From Acidaminococcus hominis (GTDB lineage: Bacteria > Bacillota > Negativicutes > Acidaminococcales > Acidaminococcaceae): a stretch of DNA of 64,000 nucleotides. The number at the start of each line of letters is the position of its first letter. The stretch's first letter is position 1. Below the pieces are notes generated by a model, which was not told where the DNA came from, made no database searches, and saw nothing but the letters and a program-made list of their open reading frames with translations. The stretch lies in NCBI RefSeq assembly GCF_021044795.1, contig NZ_JAJNOP010000004.1; one strand, 5' to 3'. This document shows positions 7,399 to 15,951 of this stretch, piece after piece. The translations under genes and the position numbers were made by a program.

Positions 7399-8856
7399 TT
7401 AGTGCAGAAGCAGCGCTCCAATGGGGTAGCCCACAAAGGTCATGGTCAGTACGGCCAGAATGGCGAAAACGCCGCCCCAGATGAACATATACTTGGCGGT
7501 GGTCCATCCGGAGCCGATGGCCACGGTGTTGATGGTGGACTGGCCGGCAGGGGTCATGTTGCAGATGCCGGCGCCAAACCCAATCAGGCACACCACAGCG
7601 CCTACGCTGAGGATGCCGGCCGGCAGGGCCTGGCAGACGGACAGGGCTACAGCGCTGACCACGGTGGTGGTCACGATGTTGGAGGAGAAGTTGGTTTCCA
7701 GGACGCACCAGGCGAAGAAGAACAGAATCAGGCCGAAGGCGGGCAGCCCGCCGGCAATGGGAGCCAGCATACCGCTGAGCCATTCCTTGACGCCCATACC
7801 ATTATGGGTAAGGGCGGAGCCCAGCATGGTGGCGGCGCCGGTCATGATGATGGAGGCCCACAGGACGCCTTTGGTCATGACTTCCCGGAAGTTCATAATG
7901 GGCTGGCCTTTGTCCCGGGCAATGAACAGAATGATGCAGCCCAAAAGGGGCGGCATGGCCGTGGTCCATTTGCTGACCATTTTGTAGAGGCCCGGGTCAA
8001 AGCCCTTCACCAGGCTGGGACCCACCCACAGCAGAACGGTGAGGGCCATGGTGCCCAGGATAATCCATTCTTTCCGGTCTGCCTTGGGAACCATGCCCCG
8101 CAGGGCCATGGCCTTACTGGGGCTGATTTCCCCAATATCCGCCGGGCGGAACACAAACTTGAACACCAAAAGCAGGAGCAGCACCAGTACAATGCCGGTG
8201 GGAATGCCCATGGCCATGTACTGGAACTGGTTCACGTCCCGGCCGGTGGCGGCGGTGTAGTAGCCGATGGCCATGGTGGGCCATACGTGGCCAATGGCCG
8301 TCATGCCGGAAGACAGGCTGATGCAGAAGGCCGTTCCCAGCATGATCATATTGCCGGTGGGAGACCCTTTCTTCACTTCCAGCACCTGGAAAATATCCTC
8401 CAGGAAGGGCATAAAGGCAACGAACAAAACGGAAGGAGAAATAAAGAGTCCCATAAAGGTTACGGCAAACAGCAGAAAGGTCACAAAGGACCAGGGCCCT
8501 CTCCGGGCTACCCGGTTGGTGATGAAGCTGACGGTGCAGCGCCGGACAAAGTGGGTCTGGGACAGGGGGTACACCAGCATGAAGGTGAACAGCAGGAATG
8601 CCACGGTGGTATTCCCCAGGGTTCCCTTCAGGGTTTCCCCAAAGCCGAAGCTGGGCAGAAAGCCCAAGAGCAGCACGGTAATCAGGCTGGGCCAGTCGAT
8701 GGAGATGGTAATCCACATCATCAGGGAGGTCAGGAAGATGCCCAGTACGGCCAGGCCTTCCTGGGTAAGGGGTGCCGGGGCGGGCAGGCTGCGGACCAGG
8801 AAGCCTGCAGCCAGGGAAACCACCAGCCAGAACGTATCTTTTTGGGATTTGGTCAT
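7399..8856 (-). CDS. DASS/SLC13-family anion (dicarboxylate) transporter
   Basis: This 485-residue polytopic protein belongs to the divalent anion:sodium symporter family. The N-terminal half contains a run of membrane helices with LGNTTVAFLLFTFMLVYPLSQT. The C-terminal half ends with the conserved glycine-rich GVGICN-like region GFGAGICNMTPAGQSTINT and a final helix. The gene lies 12 bases after the chorismate mutase-ACT gene, so it is cotranscribed with it. A tartrate/D-malate dehydrogenase-type gene is close upstream, so a C4-dicarboxylate substrate is plausible, although a terminator separates that gene. Substrate is inference. Confidence 0.82.
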   Translation of the reverse strand: MTKSQKDTFWLVVSLAAGFLVRSLPAPAPLTQEGLAVLGIFLTSLMMWITISIDWPSLITVLLLGFLPSFGFGETLKGTLGNTTVAFLLFTFMLVYPLSQTHFVRRCTVSFITNRVARRGPWSFVTFLLFAVTFMGLFISPSVLFVAFMPFLEDIFQVLEVKKGSPTGNMIMLGTAFCISLSSGMTAIGHVWPTMAIGYYTAATGRDVNQFQYMAMGIPTGIVLVLLLLLVFKFVFRPADIGEISPSKAMALRGMVPKADRKEWIILGTMALTVLLWVGPSLVKGFDPGLYKMVSKWTTAMPPLLGCIILFIARDKGQPIMNFREVMTKGVLWASIIMTGAATMLGSALTHNGMGVKEWLSGMLAPIAGGLPAFGLILFFFAWCVLETNFSSNIVTTTVVSAVALSVCQALPAGILSVGAVVCLIGFGAGICNMTPAGQSTINTVAIGSGWTTAKYMFIWGGVFAILAVLTMTFVGYPIGALLLH

Positions 8857-8868
8857 GGCACTCGCCCC

Positions 8869-9432
8869 CTATTCGTTCTTGAGAATCTGGAAATCCTGAC
8901 TCTCCTTGGACAGCTGGAACAGCAGGGTCTGCATGGGCGTCTGGCTCAGGTCCCCTAAAATAGTGAGCTCAAAGGTCACGGTCTTGTCGGGGTTGAAGCT
9001 GATTAACTCCATGTACTGCATGTTGTAGCCGTAATCCCCCACCATGTTCAGGATGCTGCTCATGGCGTTGGGGCGGTCCGGACGGGTGAGCCGGACCTTG
9101 ACCCGGGTACCGCCGGGTTTGATTTCGATGCCCTGGGCCAGTTTCTGGAACAGCTCGGGGTTCCATTCGAACAGCAGGCCGTACTGGTACATCCGGCTGG
9201 TTTCCATAATCTTCCGGACCACGGCCAGGTATTCCCGAAGCCGGTCTGCGGGCACGCCTTCAGACAGCTTGTCCAGGATGAATTGTTCCCGGTCCGCCCG
9301 GTAGATGTTGGTCTCTCCGGCAGCCTGCTTGCTTTTGGCCACTTCCAGGGAACAGTCCAGCCGCTCCATGAGAAGTTTGCGGATTTGGGGGTCAATAGCG
9401 TCGATTTTTTGTCTTGCTTCTTGCAGGTTCAT
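8869..9432 (-). CDS. Chorismate mutase (AroQ) fused to an ACT domain
   Basis: The start is set at MNLQEARQ because GAGGAAA lies a few bases upstream; a longer reading to 9528 overlaps the terminator and has no ribosome site. The 187-residue product has an AroQ-type chorismate mutase domain (residues 1-90, with R..ID..D..I..LL..R spacing and V..SK) and an ACT domain (about 105-180, RVKVRLTRPDRPNAMSSIL). In phenylalanine synthesis such modules usually flank a prephenate dehydratase domain, which is absent here. It may make prephenate under aromatic amino acid feedback, or be a regulatory remnant. Cotranscription with an anion transporter is unexpected. Confidence 0.8.
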   Translation of the reverse strand: MNLQEARQKIDAIDPQIRKLLMERLDCSLEVAKSKQAAGETNIYRADREQFILDKLSEGVPADRLREYLAVVRKIMETSRMYQYGLLFEWNPELFQKLAQGIEIKPGGTRVKVRLTRPDRPNAMSSILNMVGDYGYNMQYMELISFNPDKTVTFELTILGDLSQTPMQTLLFQLSKESQDFQILKNE

Positions 9433-9483
9433 ACATTTTCCTCGCTTTCCTACTCTACTACTATACTGCAGACGATGGTATAA

Positions 9484-9525
9484 AAAAACGGAGCCCCGGC
9501 CTTCCGGTTGGGTTCTCCGTTTTTT
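9484..9525. terminator. Terminator between the dehydrogenase and chorismate mutase genes
   Basis: AAAACGGAG pairs with CTCCGTTTT, with additional GC-rich pairing inside, and T/A runs flank both sides. On the minus strand it lies about 20 bases after the dehydrogenase stop and upstream of the chorismate mutase gene. Confidence 0.7.
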
Positions 9526-9544
9526 CAATTTCAGGCTGCCCGGG

Positions 9545-10615
9545 TTATTCGGACAGTTTGCGCAGGGCTTCGTCCCCTACTTGGGTGGTGGTAGCTGTGC
9601 CGCCCAGATCTGGGGTCAGCACTTTTTTCTCCACCAGCATTTCTTCGATGATGTTCAGCAGCTTGTCGCTCCAGGCCTTTTCTCCGAAGAATTCCAGCAT
9701 TTGGGCTGCGGACCAGATGGAAGCCAAGGGGTTGGCTTTGCCCTGGCCGGCAATGTCCGGGGCGGAACCGTGGATGGGTTCGAACATGGACGGGAACTTC
9801 CGTTCCGGGTTCAGGTTGGCGCCTGCGGCCAGGCCCATACCGCCGGAAATGGCAGCCCCCAGGTCGGTGAGAATATCCCCGAACAGGTTGGAGCAGACCA
9901 CAATCTGGTACCGTTTGGGATCCTTCACCATGAACATGCTGGCGGCATCCACCAGGTAGGAATGGGTTTCCACTTCAGGGTATTCCTTGCCCACTTCTTC
10001 AAAAATCTGGTCCCAGAACACCATGGAATAGTTCAGGGCGTTGCCCTTGCTGATGCTGGTCAGGGTCTTGTGTTCCTTCCGGGCCAGTTCGTAAGCGTAA
10101 CGGATAATCCGCTCACAGCCAAACCGGGAGAACACGCTGTCCTGGATCACCACTTCTCTGGGGGTGTCCTTGTACAGCCAGCTGCCGGCGCCGGCATATT
10201 CCCCTTCGCTGTTTTCCCGGACAAACACCATGTCGATGTCTTCCCGCTTCACACCGTTTAAGGGGCAGGGAGCGCCTTTCAGCAGCTTCACCGGACGCAG
10301 GTTCACGTATTCATCAAAGCTCTTGCGGATCTTGATTAACAGGCCCCGCAGGGAAATATGGTCGGGTACGCCGGGGTAGCCCACAGCGCCCAAATAAATG
10401 GCGTCAAATTTGCTCAGGGTTTCAATGCCATCTTCCGGCAGCATTTCCCCGTGCTTCAGATAGTATTCGCAGCCCCAGGGAAAATAGGTAAAGTCAAAAC
10501 TAAAATTGCCGTCCAGCTGGGCAGCTCCTTTTAACACTTTGATACCTTCGGCAAGGACCTCAGGCCCAATGCCGTCGCCGCCAATAACGGCTACTTTGTA
10601 CACTCTTTTTTCCAC
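9545..10615 (-). CDS. Tartrate/D-malate dehydrogenase-type beta-decarboxylating dehydrogenase
   Basis: The start is the GTG giving VEKRVYKVAVIGGDGIG, with GGGAG 8 bases upstream; the longer reading from 10759 runs into the upstream gene and is rejected. The 356 residues match NAD-dependent isopropylmalate/isocitrate-type enzymes. The signature NLFGDILTDLGAAISGGMG near residues 225-245, MFEPIHGSAPDIAGQGKANP near 270-290 and the RENSEGEYAG substrate loop place it in this superfamily. The closest subgroup by pattern is tartrate dehydrogenase/D-malate dehydrogenase (decarboxylating) rather than leucine-pathway LeuB. It lies 31 bases after the radical SAM gene. Substrate is inferred. Confidence 0.82.
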   Translation of the reverse strand: MEKRVYKVAVIGGDGIGPEVLAEGIKVLKGAAQLDGNFSFDFTYFPWGCEYYLKHGEMLPEDGIETLSKFDAIYLGAVGYPGVPDHISLRGLLIKIRKSFDEYVNLRPVKLLKGAPCPLNGVKREDIDMVFVRENSEGEYAGAGSWLYKDTPREVVIQDSVFSRFGCERIIRYAYELARKEHKTLTSISKGNALNYSMVFWDQIFEEVGKEYPEVETHSYLVDAASMFMVKDPKRYQIVVCSNLFGDILTDLGAAISGGMGLAAGANLNPERKFPSMFEPIHGSAPDIAGQGKANPLASIWSAAQMLEFFGEKAWSDKLLNIIEEMLVEKKVLTPDLGGTATTTQVGDEALRKLSE

Positions 10616-10646
10616 GTTTCTGGCTCCCTTCGAATGGGTGATTGCT

Positions 10647-11639
10647 TTACATGGCCGAGCAGGGTTCAGAATGGTAAACGCCTTCGGTTTCCTCGTCGGT
10701 CTCCGCCACAGTATGGACGGCCGGGCCCCGTTCCAGCCAGCGCAGGTCGTAGGGCTCAAATTTTACGTGGGCATAGCGGTCCACGTCCAGCACCGTATCG
10801 TCCCAATCGGAATCGATCCGGCCGGTTTGCTTAATCAGGATATCGTACAGGATGGCATAGGTGATGCCGGTTTCCTTGTCCGTTTCGATAATGGTGCTGT
10901 AGGGCAGGGTTTTATGGTACACCAGTTCCAAATCCTTGTACTTGAAATGGAAGCCGCAGCGCATCCGGCAGCCGTCCAGGCCCGTATACTGGGCCACCTG
11001 CTTCAGGTCGTGGAGAATCTTGTCCCCTGCCTGGTCGTACAGGTTGTCCGGGGTGGTTTCCGTATAGTCGAAGCGGAACTGGATGGAGGGTGCGTGCACC
11101 TTCCGGAACCGTTCCATATAGGGAACCAATTGGTCCACCGGATAATGCTTGTAGAGCACGCAGTTAATCCGGAACTTCACCGGCAGCTTGGCCAGGAGCG
11201 CATCATTGGATTCCTGGACATAGTGCTGCATATGGCGGGAAATATTCAGGCAGGTAATCTTCTGGCGGTTGTGCTCCAGAAAGGCCAATACTTCCTCCTC
11301 GGTCTGCTCCTTGGATACGGGCAGCGTGCTGTTGATATACACCTTATGGGTGTCTGACACCTGGTCTAACATGATCTGCAAACTTTTTAAGTTGGCCAGC
11401 GGTTCGCCGCCGGTAAACACAAAATCACAATAGGGTGTCAGGGCATCCATCTTTTTAATACTCTGGCAAATCGCCTCCAGCGAAAAGCCAGTGGTATCCG
11501 CGTATTCTTCCTTATTCACACAGAACGGGCAATTGTTCTTGCAGTCGTAGGGCACAAACACGGTAACCGTGGCGCCGCCGTTTCTGGTTTTGTAAGGATG
11601 AATGGCTGCTTCCTCAGCAGTCTTTTCTCTTTTGATCAT
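10647..11639 (-). CDS. Radical SAM domain protein of unknown substrate
   Basis: The start is the ATG giving MIKREKTAEE, with GGGGA 7 bases upstream. The 330-residue protein carries the CKNNCPFC cluster motif near residue 35 (CxxxCxxC), which binds a 4Fe-4S cluster and S-adenosylmethionine, followed by FTGGEPL, the usual SAM-contact loop. Extra cysteines occur near residue 235 (CRMRC), but no clear SPASM or twitch domain was recognised. It precedes the dehydrogenase gene by 31 bases, so the two probably share a transcript. The reaction is unknown. Confidence 0.82.
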   Translation of the reverse strand: MIKREKTAEEAAIHPYKTRNGGATVTVFVPYDCKNNCPFCVNKEEYADTTGFSLEAICQSIKKMDALTPYCDFVFTGGEPLANLKSLQIMLDQVSDTHKVYINSTLPVSKEQTEEEVLAFLEHNRQKITCLNISRHMQHYVQESNDALLAKLPVKFRINCVLYKHYPVDQLVPYMERFRKVHAPSIQFRFDYTETTPDNLYDQAGDKILHDLKQVAQYTGLDGCRMRCGFHFKYKDLELVYHKTLPYSTIIETDKETGITYAILYDILIKQTGRIDSDWDDTVLDVDRYAHVKFEPYDLRWLERGPAVHTVAETDEETEGVYHSEPCSAM

Positions 11640-11868
11640 GACAATCCCCTCTGACTCTATAGTCCGGTCCAACGGGGCCGGAATTAGTACTACTGCACTC
11701 CTTACTATTTTACCATACTTGAAATTTACATTCCAATAATTTTATGGTGTTTTTGTGTTCTGTCAAACTTTCGCAAAATTTTCGTCAAAGGGGCTTCTTT
11801 CCTAGCTAAAAAGGAGTATAATAGCTCCTAGCTTCTCTATTTTATAAGGATTGTTATAAGGAGAAATT

Positions 11869-12750
11869 ATGATTTCCATTATTCCAGAAGGTTTCAATGA
11901 TTTTCACTGCAAGGCGGGCAGCTGCCGCCACACCTGCTGTCAAACCTGGGAAATTGATATCGATGAAGATACGGCTGACCTGTACCGCAGCCAGCCCGGC
12001 CCCCTGGGGGACGACCTGCGGGCCAGCCTGGAAACCGGTGAGGACGGGGTCACGCATATCCGCTTGAACGAAAAGGGCTTCTGCCCGCTGCTGGATCAGG
12101 ATGGCCTGTGCCGGGTCATCAAGGAGCTGGGAGACGAATGCCTCAGCGACATTTGTGCCGTCCATCCCCGCTTCTTTACGGAACTGGACGACTATGTGCT
12201 GTGCGGCACCGGTCTGTGCTGCGAAAAAAGCTGTGAACTGCTGGCGGAGCAGCCCAATCCTCTGCGCTTTGCGGTGGAGGATTCTGACGAAGTGCTGACC
12301 TTCCCGGAGCTGGTGGCAAAAGCCGGCTGGGAAGAAGTGCCTCCGGAGCTGCTGCGCTTTGTGCCCCGGACCAGCCGGGAAGAGTGCGCCAAAATCATCG
12401 ACAACCTGCTGCCTACGGAACCCATTGACGAGGCCTGGACCCAGGAAATGCTCTGGCTCCGGGAACATCTGGACGAGGTCAGCGCCGCAGCGGCAGCCTA
12501 CGCCAAGGATTACCCGGACGACCTGTTCCAAAAGCTGTACCAGTTCATTCTGTACCGGCAGTTGGACCGGGCGGCGGACTATGGCTTTGATGCCGGTGCC
12601 GAATACGCAGAACAAAGTACGGGCTATATCTTCCTGGAAGCGGCCCTCCACGGGGACCCGCTGGAACAGGCCCGGATCTGGTCCGAACAGATAGAATACG
12701 ATACGGACAACGTTCCGCTGCTATTCCGGGAGATTCTGGAGGCGGAATAA
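11869..12750 (+). CDS. FliB-like Cys-cluster protein (lysine N-methylase family)
   Basis: This 293-residue protein opens with a cysteine-rich motif, FHCKAGSCRHTCCQTW (Cys 14, 19, 23 and 24), then CPLLDQDGLCRVI and LSDICAVHPRF. This is the pattern of the family named after Salmonella FliB, flagellin lysine N-methylase, which binds a metal or iron-sulfur cluster. It is shorter than typical FliB. A TATAAT box lies at about 11817-11822. No flagellar genes occur in the window, and in a non-flagellated organism the target would be another protein; this is inferred. It is followed by a strong terminator. Confidence 0.75.
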   Translation: MISIIPEGFNDFHCKAGSCRHTCCQTWEIDIDEDTADLYRSQPGPLGDDLRASLETGEDGVTHIRLNEKGFCPLLDQDGLCRVIKELGDECLSDICAVHPRFFTELDDYVLCGTGLCCEKSCELLAEQPNPLRFAVEDSDEVLTFPELVAKAGWEEVPPELLRFVPRTSREECAKIIDNLLPTEPIDEAWTQEMLWLREHLDEVSAAAAAYAKDYPDDLFQKLYQFILYRQLDRAADYGFDAGAEYAEQSTGYIFLEAALHGDPLEQARIWSEQIEYDTDNVPLLFREILEAE

Positions 12751-12766
12751 ATTTTAGCTTAAATTG

Positions 12767-12806
12767 AAAAGGCTTGTGAACCCACCAGGGGCTCACAAGC
12801 CTTTTT
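12767..12806. terminator. Bidirectional terminator
   Basis: AAAGGCTTGTGA pairs with TCACAAGCCTTT between the convergent FliB-like gene and the first universal stress protein gene. Confidence 0.8.
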
Positions 12807-12817
12807 CTTATGCAATT

Positions 12818-13252
12818 TTATTTCACGATCAGTACGGGCACTTTGGCATACTGGGAAACTTTGGAGCTTACGCTGCCCATAAAGAATTCCTTGATGCCGC
12901 TGAGGCCCCGGCTGCCGATGACAATGGCGGTACAGTTCTTGTCCTCCACTGCGTTCAGGATCTCTTCGTAGGGATACCCGGCTTCCTTGAGAAATTCCTT
13001 CTCACCGGTAAAGTCTTCCAACTTCTCTCTGGCCAATTGAAGCACGCTGGTCCCTACTTTGCCCAGCTCCTCATTGCTCTCTTTCATCACCAGCTGGTCC
13101 AGCCCAACTCCCATGATGGAATTGTTGATCGGCTGTACCACGTGGATGACCACCAAGCTGCCATGGCATTTGTCAGCAATTGCTCGGGCTGTATCCAAAG
13201 CACGCCAGGCGGTTTCAGAACCGTCCACGGGAACCAAAATTTTCTCGAACAT
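12818..13252 (-). CDS. Universal stress protein, copy 1 of 6
   Basis: The start is the ATG giving MFEKILVPVDGSE, with GGAGG 8 bases upstream. The 144-residue single Usp domain keeps the ATP-binding pattern G-x2-G-x9-G-S (GSRG...GS near residues 118-132) and the N-terminal VPVDGSE loop, so it is expected to bind ATP like the MJ0577 class. It is the last gene of a tandem run of six paralogues. It most resembles copy 4, with which it shares MFEKI and the SSKVSQYA..PVLIVK end. Confidence 0.9.
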   Translation of the reverse strand: MFEKILVPVDGSETAWRALDTARAIADKCHGSLVVIHVVQPINNSIMGVGLDQLVMKESNEELGKVGTSVLQLAREKLEDFTGEKEFLKEAGYPYEEILNAVEDKNCTAIVIGSRGLSGIKEFFMGSVSSKVSQYAKVPVLIVK

Positions 13253-13325
13253 TGGACTCACCTCCAAAACTGGGAGCTCCCTTACGGAAACTCACTGCCT
13301 GCACCCTGGGTGCGGGCTTGCCGTT

Positions 13326-13757
13326 TTATTTGATAATGAAAACAGGGATTTTGGCGTATTCGGCCACCTTGGAGCTGACACTGCCCAGGAAGAATTCCTT
13401 AATGCCGCTGAGCCCCCGGCTGCCGATGACAATGGTATCGCACTTTTCTGCCTCGGCCTGGTCCAGAATGGTCTGGGCCGGATTGCCTGCCTTCAGCTTG
13501 TAGCTCACATTGCCGGCGAAATCCTTCAGCCGTTTTTGGGCTTCTTCCAAAATGGCGTTGCCGATCAGGGCCAGTTCTTTCCGGTCATTTTTGATGACCT
13601 CCTGGTCCATGGACAGCAGCATCATGCCGGATTTCCCATAAGGAACCGTCAATACCACCAAATCGCCCTGGTATTTTTCTGCCAGCCCCCGGGCCGCCTC
13701 CAAGGCTTTCCAAGCATTCTCGGAGCCGTCAATGGGCACCAAAATATTTTGCAGCAT
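13326..13757 (-). CDS. Universal stress protein, copy 2 of 6
   Basis: A 143-residue Usp domain starting MLQNILVPIDGSE, with GGAGG 8 bases upstream. The ATP-binding signature G-x2-G-x9-G-S is intact (GSRGLSGIKEFFLGS). The C-terminus SSKVAEYAKIPVFIIK resembles copy 5. A short GC-rich hairpin (GCACCC/GGGTGC, near 13303-13315) lies in the gap before copy 1. Confidence 0.9.
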   Translation of the reverse strand: MLQNILVPIDGSENAWKALEAARGLAEKYQGDLVVLTVPYGKSGMMLLSMDQEVIKNDRKELALIGNAILEEAQKRLKDFAGNVSYKLKAGNPAQTILDQAEAEKCDTIVIGSRGLSGIKEFFLGSVSSKVAEYAKIPVFIIK

Positions 13758-13829
13758 AGTCTTTTCCTCCCCTCAATGCGGTTCCAGGCCCCTCCTGAAA
13801 CCTTCCAGCTCCGGGCCTGCGCCCTAACT

Positions 13830-13874
13830 GGAATGGGCCCAGGTGTACCTAGCGTCCACCCAGGCCCTTTTTCG
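13830..13874. other. GC-rich hairpin between stress protein genes
   Basis: GGGCCCAGGTG pairs imperfectly with CACCCAGGCCC in the 119-base gap between copies 3 and 2. It has no T-run on the transcribed minus strand, so it looks more like an RNA-processing or stability element than a terminator for this array. Confidence 0.35.
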
Positions 13875-13876
13875 CA

Positions 13877-14311
13877 CTATTTCACGATGGTAACAGGGCA
13901 CTGGGCGCTCTGGGACACCTTGGTGCTGACGCTGCCCAGGAAGAACCCGGCCAGCACACCCATGCCACGGTTGCCCATGACAATCAGGTCCACATCTTCC
14001 CGTTCTGCTTCTGCACAGATCCGTTCTGCCGGGTCAATGTCCACCAATCTTCTAAAGGAAATCTTTTCGTATTTTTCTTTGGCAGCCTCTGTCTGGGCAC
14101 TTTCCAAAGGAGTAGGTTCCTTGAATTCGTCCACAATCACATGGCCGTCTTTATCTTTACGAGGGGGTTTAATTCTGCTCAGGTCATAGGGAATATCGAT
14201 ATTCAAAACGATAATCTCAGAGTTGAATTTCTTGGCAATATCAATGGCAAAGGTCAGAGCCCGCAGGGCAATCTGGGAACCATCAACGGGAACCATAATT
14301 TTGTTAATCAT
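13877..14311 (-). CDS. Universal stress protein, copy 3 of 6 (divergent)
   Basis: A 144-residue Usp domain starting MINKIMVPVDGSQ with AAGGAGG upstream. It is the most divergent member: it has a charged middle (IKPPRKDKDGHVIVDEFKE, residues 49-67) in place of the hydrophobic loop of the others, and GNRGMGVLAGFFLGS as ATP loop, still fitting G-x2-G-x9-G-S. It ends with a shared SQSAQCPVTIVK-type strand. Its divergence suggests an older copy than its neighbours. Confidence 0.9.
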   Translation of the reverse strand: MINKIMVPVDGSQIALRALTFAIDIAKKFNSEIIVLNIDIPYDLSRIKPPRKDKDGHVIVDEFKEPTPLESAQTEAAKEKYEKISFRRLVDIDPAERICAEAEREDVDLIVMGNRGMGVLAGFFLGSVSTKVSQSAQCPVTIVK

Positions 14312-14341
14312 ACACTCACCCTCCTTCAGGGTTCTGCTGTT

Positions 14342-14779
14342 TTATTTTACAATCAGAACCGGTACATCTGCATACTGGGATACCTTGCTGCTGACGCTGC
14401 CCAGGAAGAACTCGGCAATGCCGCTCAGGCCCCGGCTGCCGATAACGATAGCCGTGCATTTCTTATCCTTGCAGACCGCCAGAATCCGTTCGGACGGATG
14501 GCCCACTTCCAGGGTCAATTCCTTTTTGCCCTTGAAGTCTGCCAGTTTTTGTTCTGCCGTTTGCAGAACGCTGTTCCCCAGTTTGGTCAGCTCAGCGTTG
14601 CCTTGGCTGATGGTAGCCTGATCCAGGGGAACAATCAGCATTGCCGAATTGTTGTAGGGCTGAATCACGTTGACAACTACCAATTCACCATTAAAGGCCG
14701 TAGCCAAAGTTTTGGCTTCTTCCAGAGCCCGCCAAGAGGTTTCAGAACCATCTACAGGGACCAAAATTTTCTCGAACAT
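14342..14779 (-). CDS. Universal stress protein, copy 4 of 6
   Basis: The start is the ATG giving MFEKILVPVDGSE, with GGAGG upstream. The 145-residue Usp domain has the ATP motif GSRGLSGIAEFFLGS. It is close to copy 1 in sequence throughout. A 177-base gap with a terminator separates it from copy 5, so copies 4 to 1 probably form their own transcript. Confidence 0.9.
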   Translation of the reverse strand: MFEKILVPVDGSETSWRALEEAKTLATAFNGELVVVNVIQPYNNSAMLIVPLDQATISQGNAELTKLGNSVLQTAEQKLADFKGKKELTLEVGHPSERILAVCKDKKCTAIVIGSRGLSGIAEFFLGSVSSKVSQYADVPVLIVK

Positions 14780-14906
14780 AAAACCCACCTCCAAAATTCC
14801 TATGGCATTTTCTTTTCCTATTACACTTATTCACCGTAAACAGGAAAATTCCTGCTGAAAAGTTTCATATTTACCCGAAAAAGCAATTTAATTCGTAACA
14901 ACTATG

Positions 14907-14940
14907 AAAAAGTTCCCCGGGGGAAATTTCTCCAGGGAAC
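14907..14940 (-). terminator. Terminator inside the stress protein array
   Basis: GTTCCC/GGGAAC arms around a GC-rich loop are followed by TTTTTC on the minus strand. It lies after copy 5, and would split the array into copies 6-5 and copies 4-1. Confidence 0.6.
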
Positions 14941-14956
14941 TGCCGGCCAGGCCGGT

Positions 14957-15394
14957 CTATTTGATGATGAATACGGGGACTTTGGCGTACTGGGCCACTT
15001 TTTCACTGACGCTGCCCAACAGGAATTCTTCTACGCCGCTGAGACCCCGGCTGCCCATGACAATGGCATCGCAGCCAGCTTCTTCCGCCCGTTTCATAAT
15101 GGTCTGGGCAGGGTTCCCCATGGTCTCCACATATTCCACGTTGCCGGAATAGCCGGCAAGCCGCTCTTCCGCTTGGCCCAGAATGGTATCCCGGGCTTTC
15201 TTCAGTTCTTCCTTCGTCCGGGTAATGGTCTGTTCATTGACGGCAACCTGCATCATAATCAGGGAGCTGTAGGGACCGGAAATGGTCAGCACCAGCAGTT
15301 CACTGCCGTATTTTTCCCCCAGGGTTTTGGCGGCGGCCAAAGCCTTCCAGGCACCTTCAGAGCCATCTACCGGCACACAAATTTTCGTAAACAT
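14957..15394 (-). CDS. Universal stress protein, copy 5 of 6
   Basis: A 145-residue Usp domain starting MFTKICVPVDGSE, with GAAGGAGG upstream. The ATP motif is GSRGLSGVEEFLLGS. The C-terminus AQYAKVPVFIIK matches copy 2 in style. It follows copy 6 by 22 bases, so the two are cotranscribed and end at the terminator near 14907-14940. Confidence 0.9.
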   Translation of the reverse strand: MFTKICVPVDGSEGAWKALAAAKTLGEKYGSELLVLTISGPYSSLIMMQVAVNEQTITRTKEELKKARDTILGQAEERLAGYSGNVEYVETMGNPAQTIMKRAEEAGCDAIVMGSRGLSGVEEFLLGSVSEKVAQYAKVPVFIIK

Positions 15395-15416
15395 AGGACT
15401 GCCTCCTTCTCCCTCA

Positions 15417-15854
15417 TCATTTCACAACCAGCACAGGAACCTTGGAATATTCCAGTACCTTGCTGCTGACACTGCCCAGGAAAAATTCTTCAATGCCGCT
15501 GAGGCCCCGGCAGCCGATGACAATCGCATCACACTGTTGGTCTTCGCAGACGGCCAAAATCCGGCGGGACGGATGGCCCACGTCTTGTACATACTCCACC
15601 GGCCCAATAAAGCCGGTCAGCTTTTCTTTGGCATCTGCCAGTATTTTTTCCCCAATTTCCCGCAGGGCCTTGTTGCCGTCCCGGAAGGTTTCCTGATCCA
15701 GCGGCACTACCGGAATGGACATGCTGCTGTACATCTGCACCACGTTCACCACCACCAGGGAAGCGCCGAACTTTACGGCCAAATCCTTGGCCTCCGCCAG
15801 AGCCCGCCAAGCGGTTTCAGAACCATCCACCGGCACCAAAATTTTGTTCAACAT
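15417..15854 (-). CDS. Universal stress protein, copy 6 of 6
   Basis: The start is the ATG giving MLNKILVPVDGSE, with GGGGG upstream. The 145-residue Usp domain has GCRGLSGIEEFFLGS, which keeps the ATP-binding glycines and serine but has Cys in place of the first Ser. It is the first gene of the array on the minus strand and lies 97 bases downstream of the sirtuin pair. Confidence 0.9.
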   Translation of the reverse strand: MLNKILVPVDGSETAWRALAEAKDLAVKFGASLVVVNVVQMYSSMSIPVVPLDQETFRDGNKALREIGEKILADAKEKLTGFIGPVEYVQDVGHPSRRILAVCEDQQCDAIVIGCRGLSGIEEFFLGSVSSKVLEYSKVPVLVVK

Positions 15855-15951
15855 AAATCTCACCCCCAAATAGAGTTGTCCTACTTTGCTTTATAAGTAT
15901 TATTCTCTATCAGGGGGTGAATTTCCTGCTAAACTTGTATTTATTTTTCTG

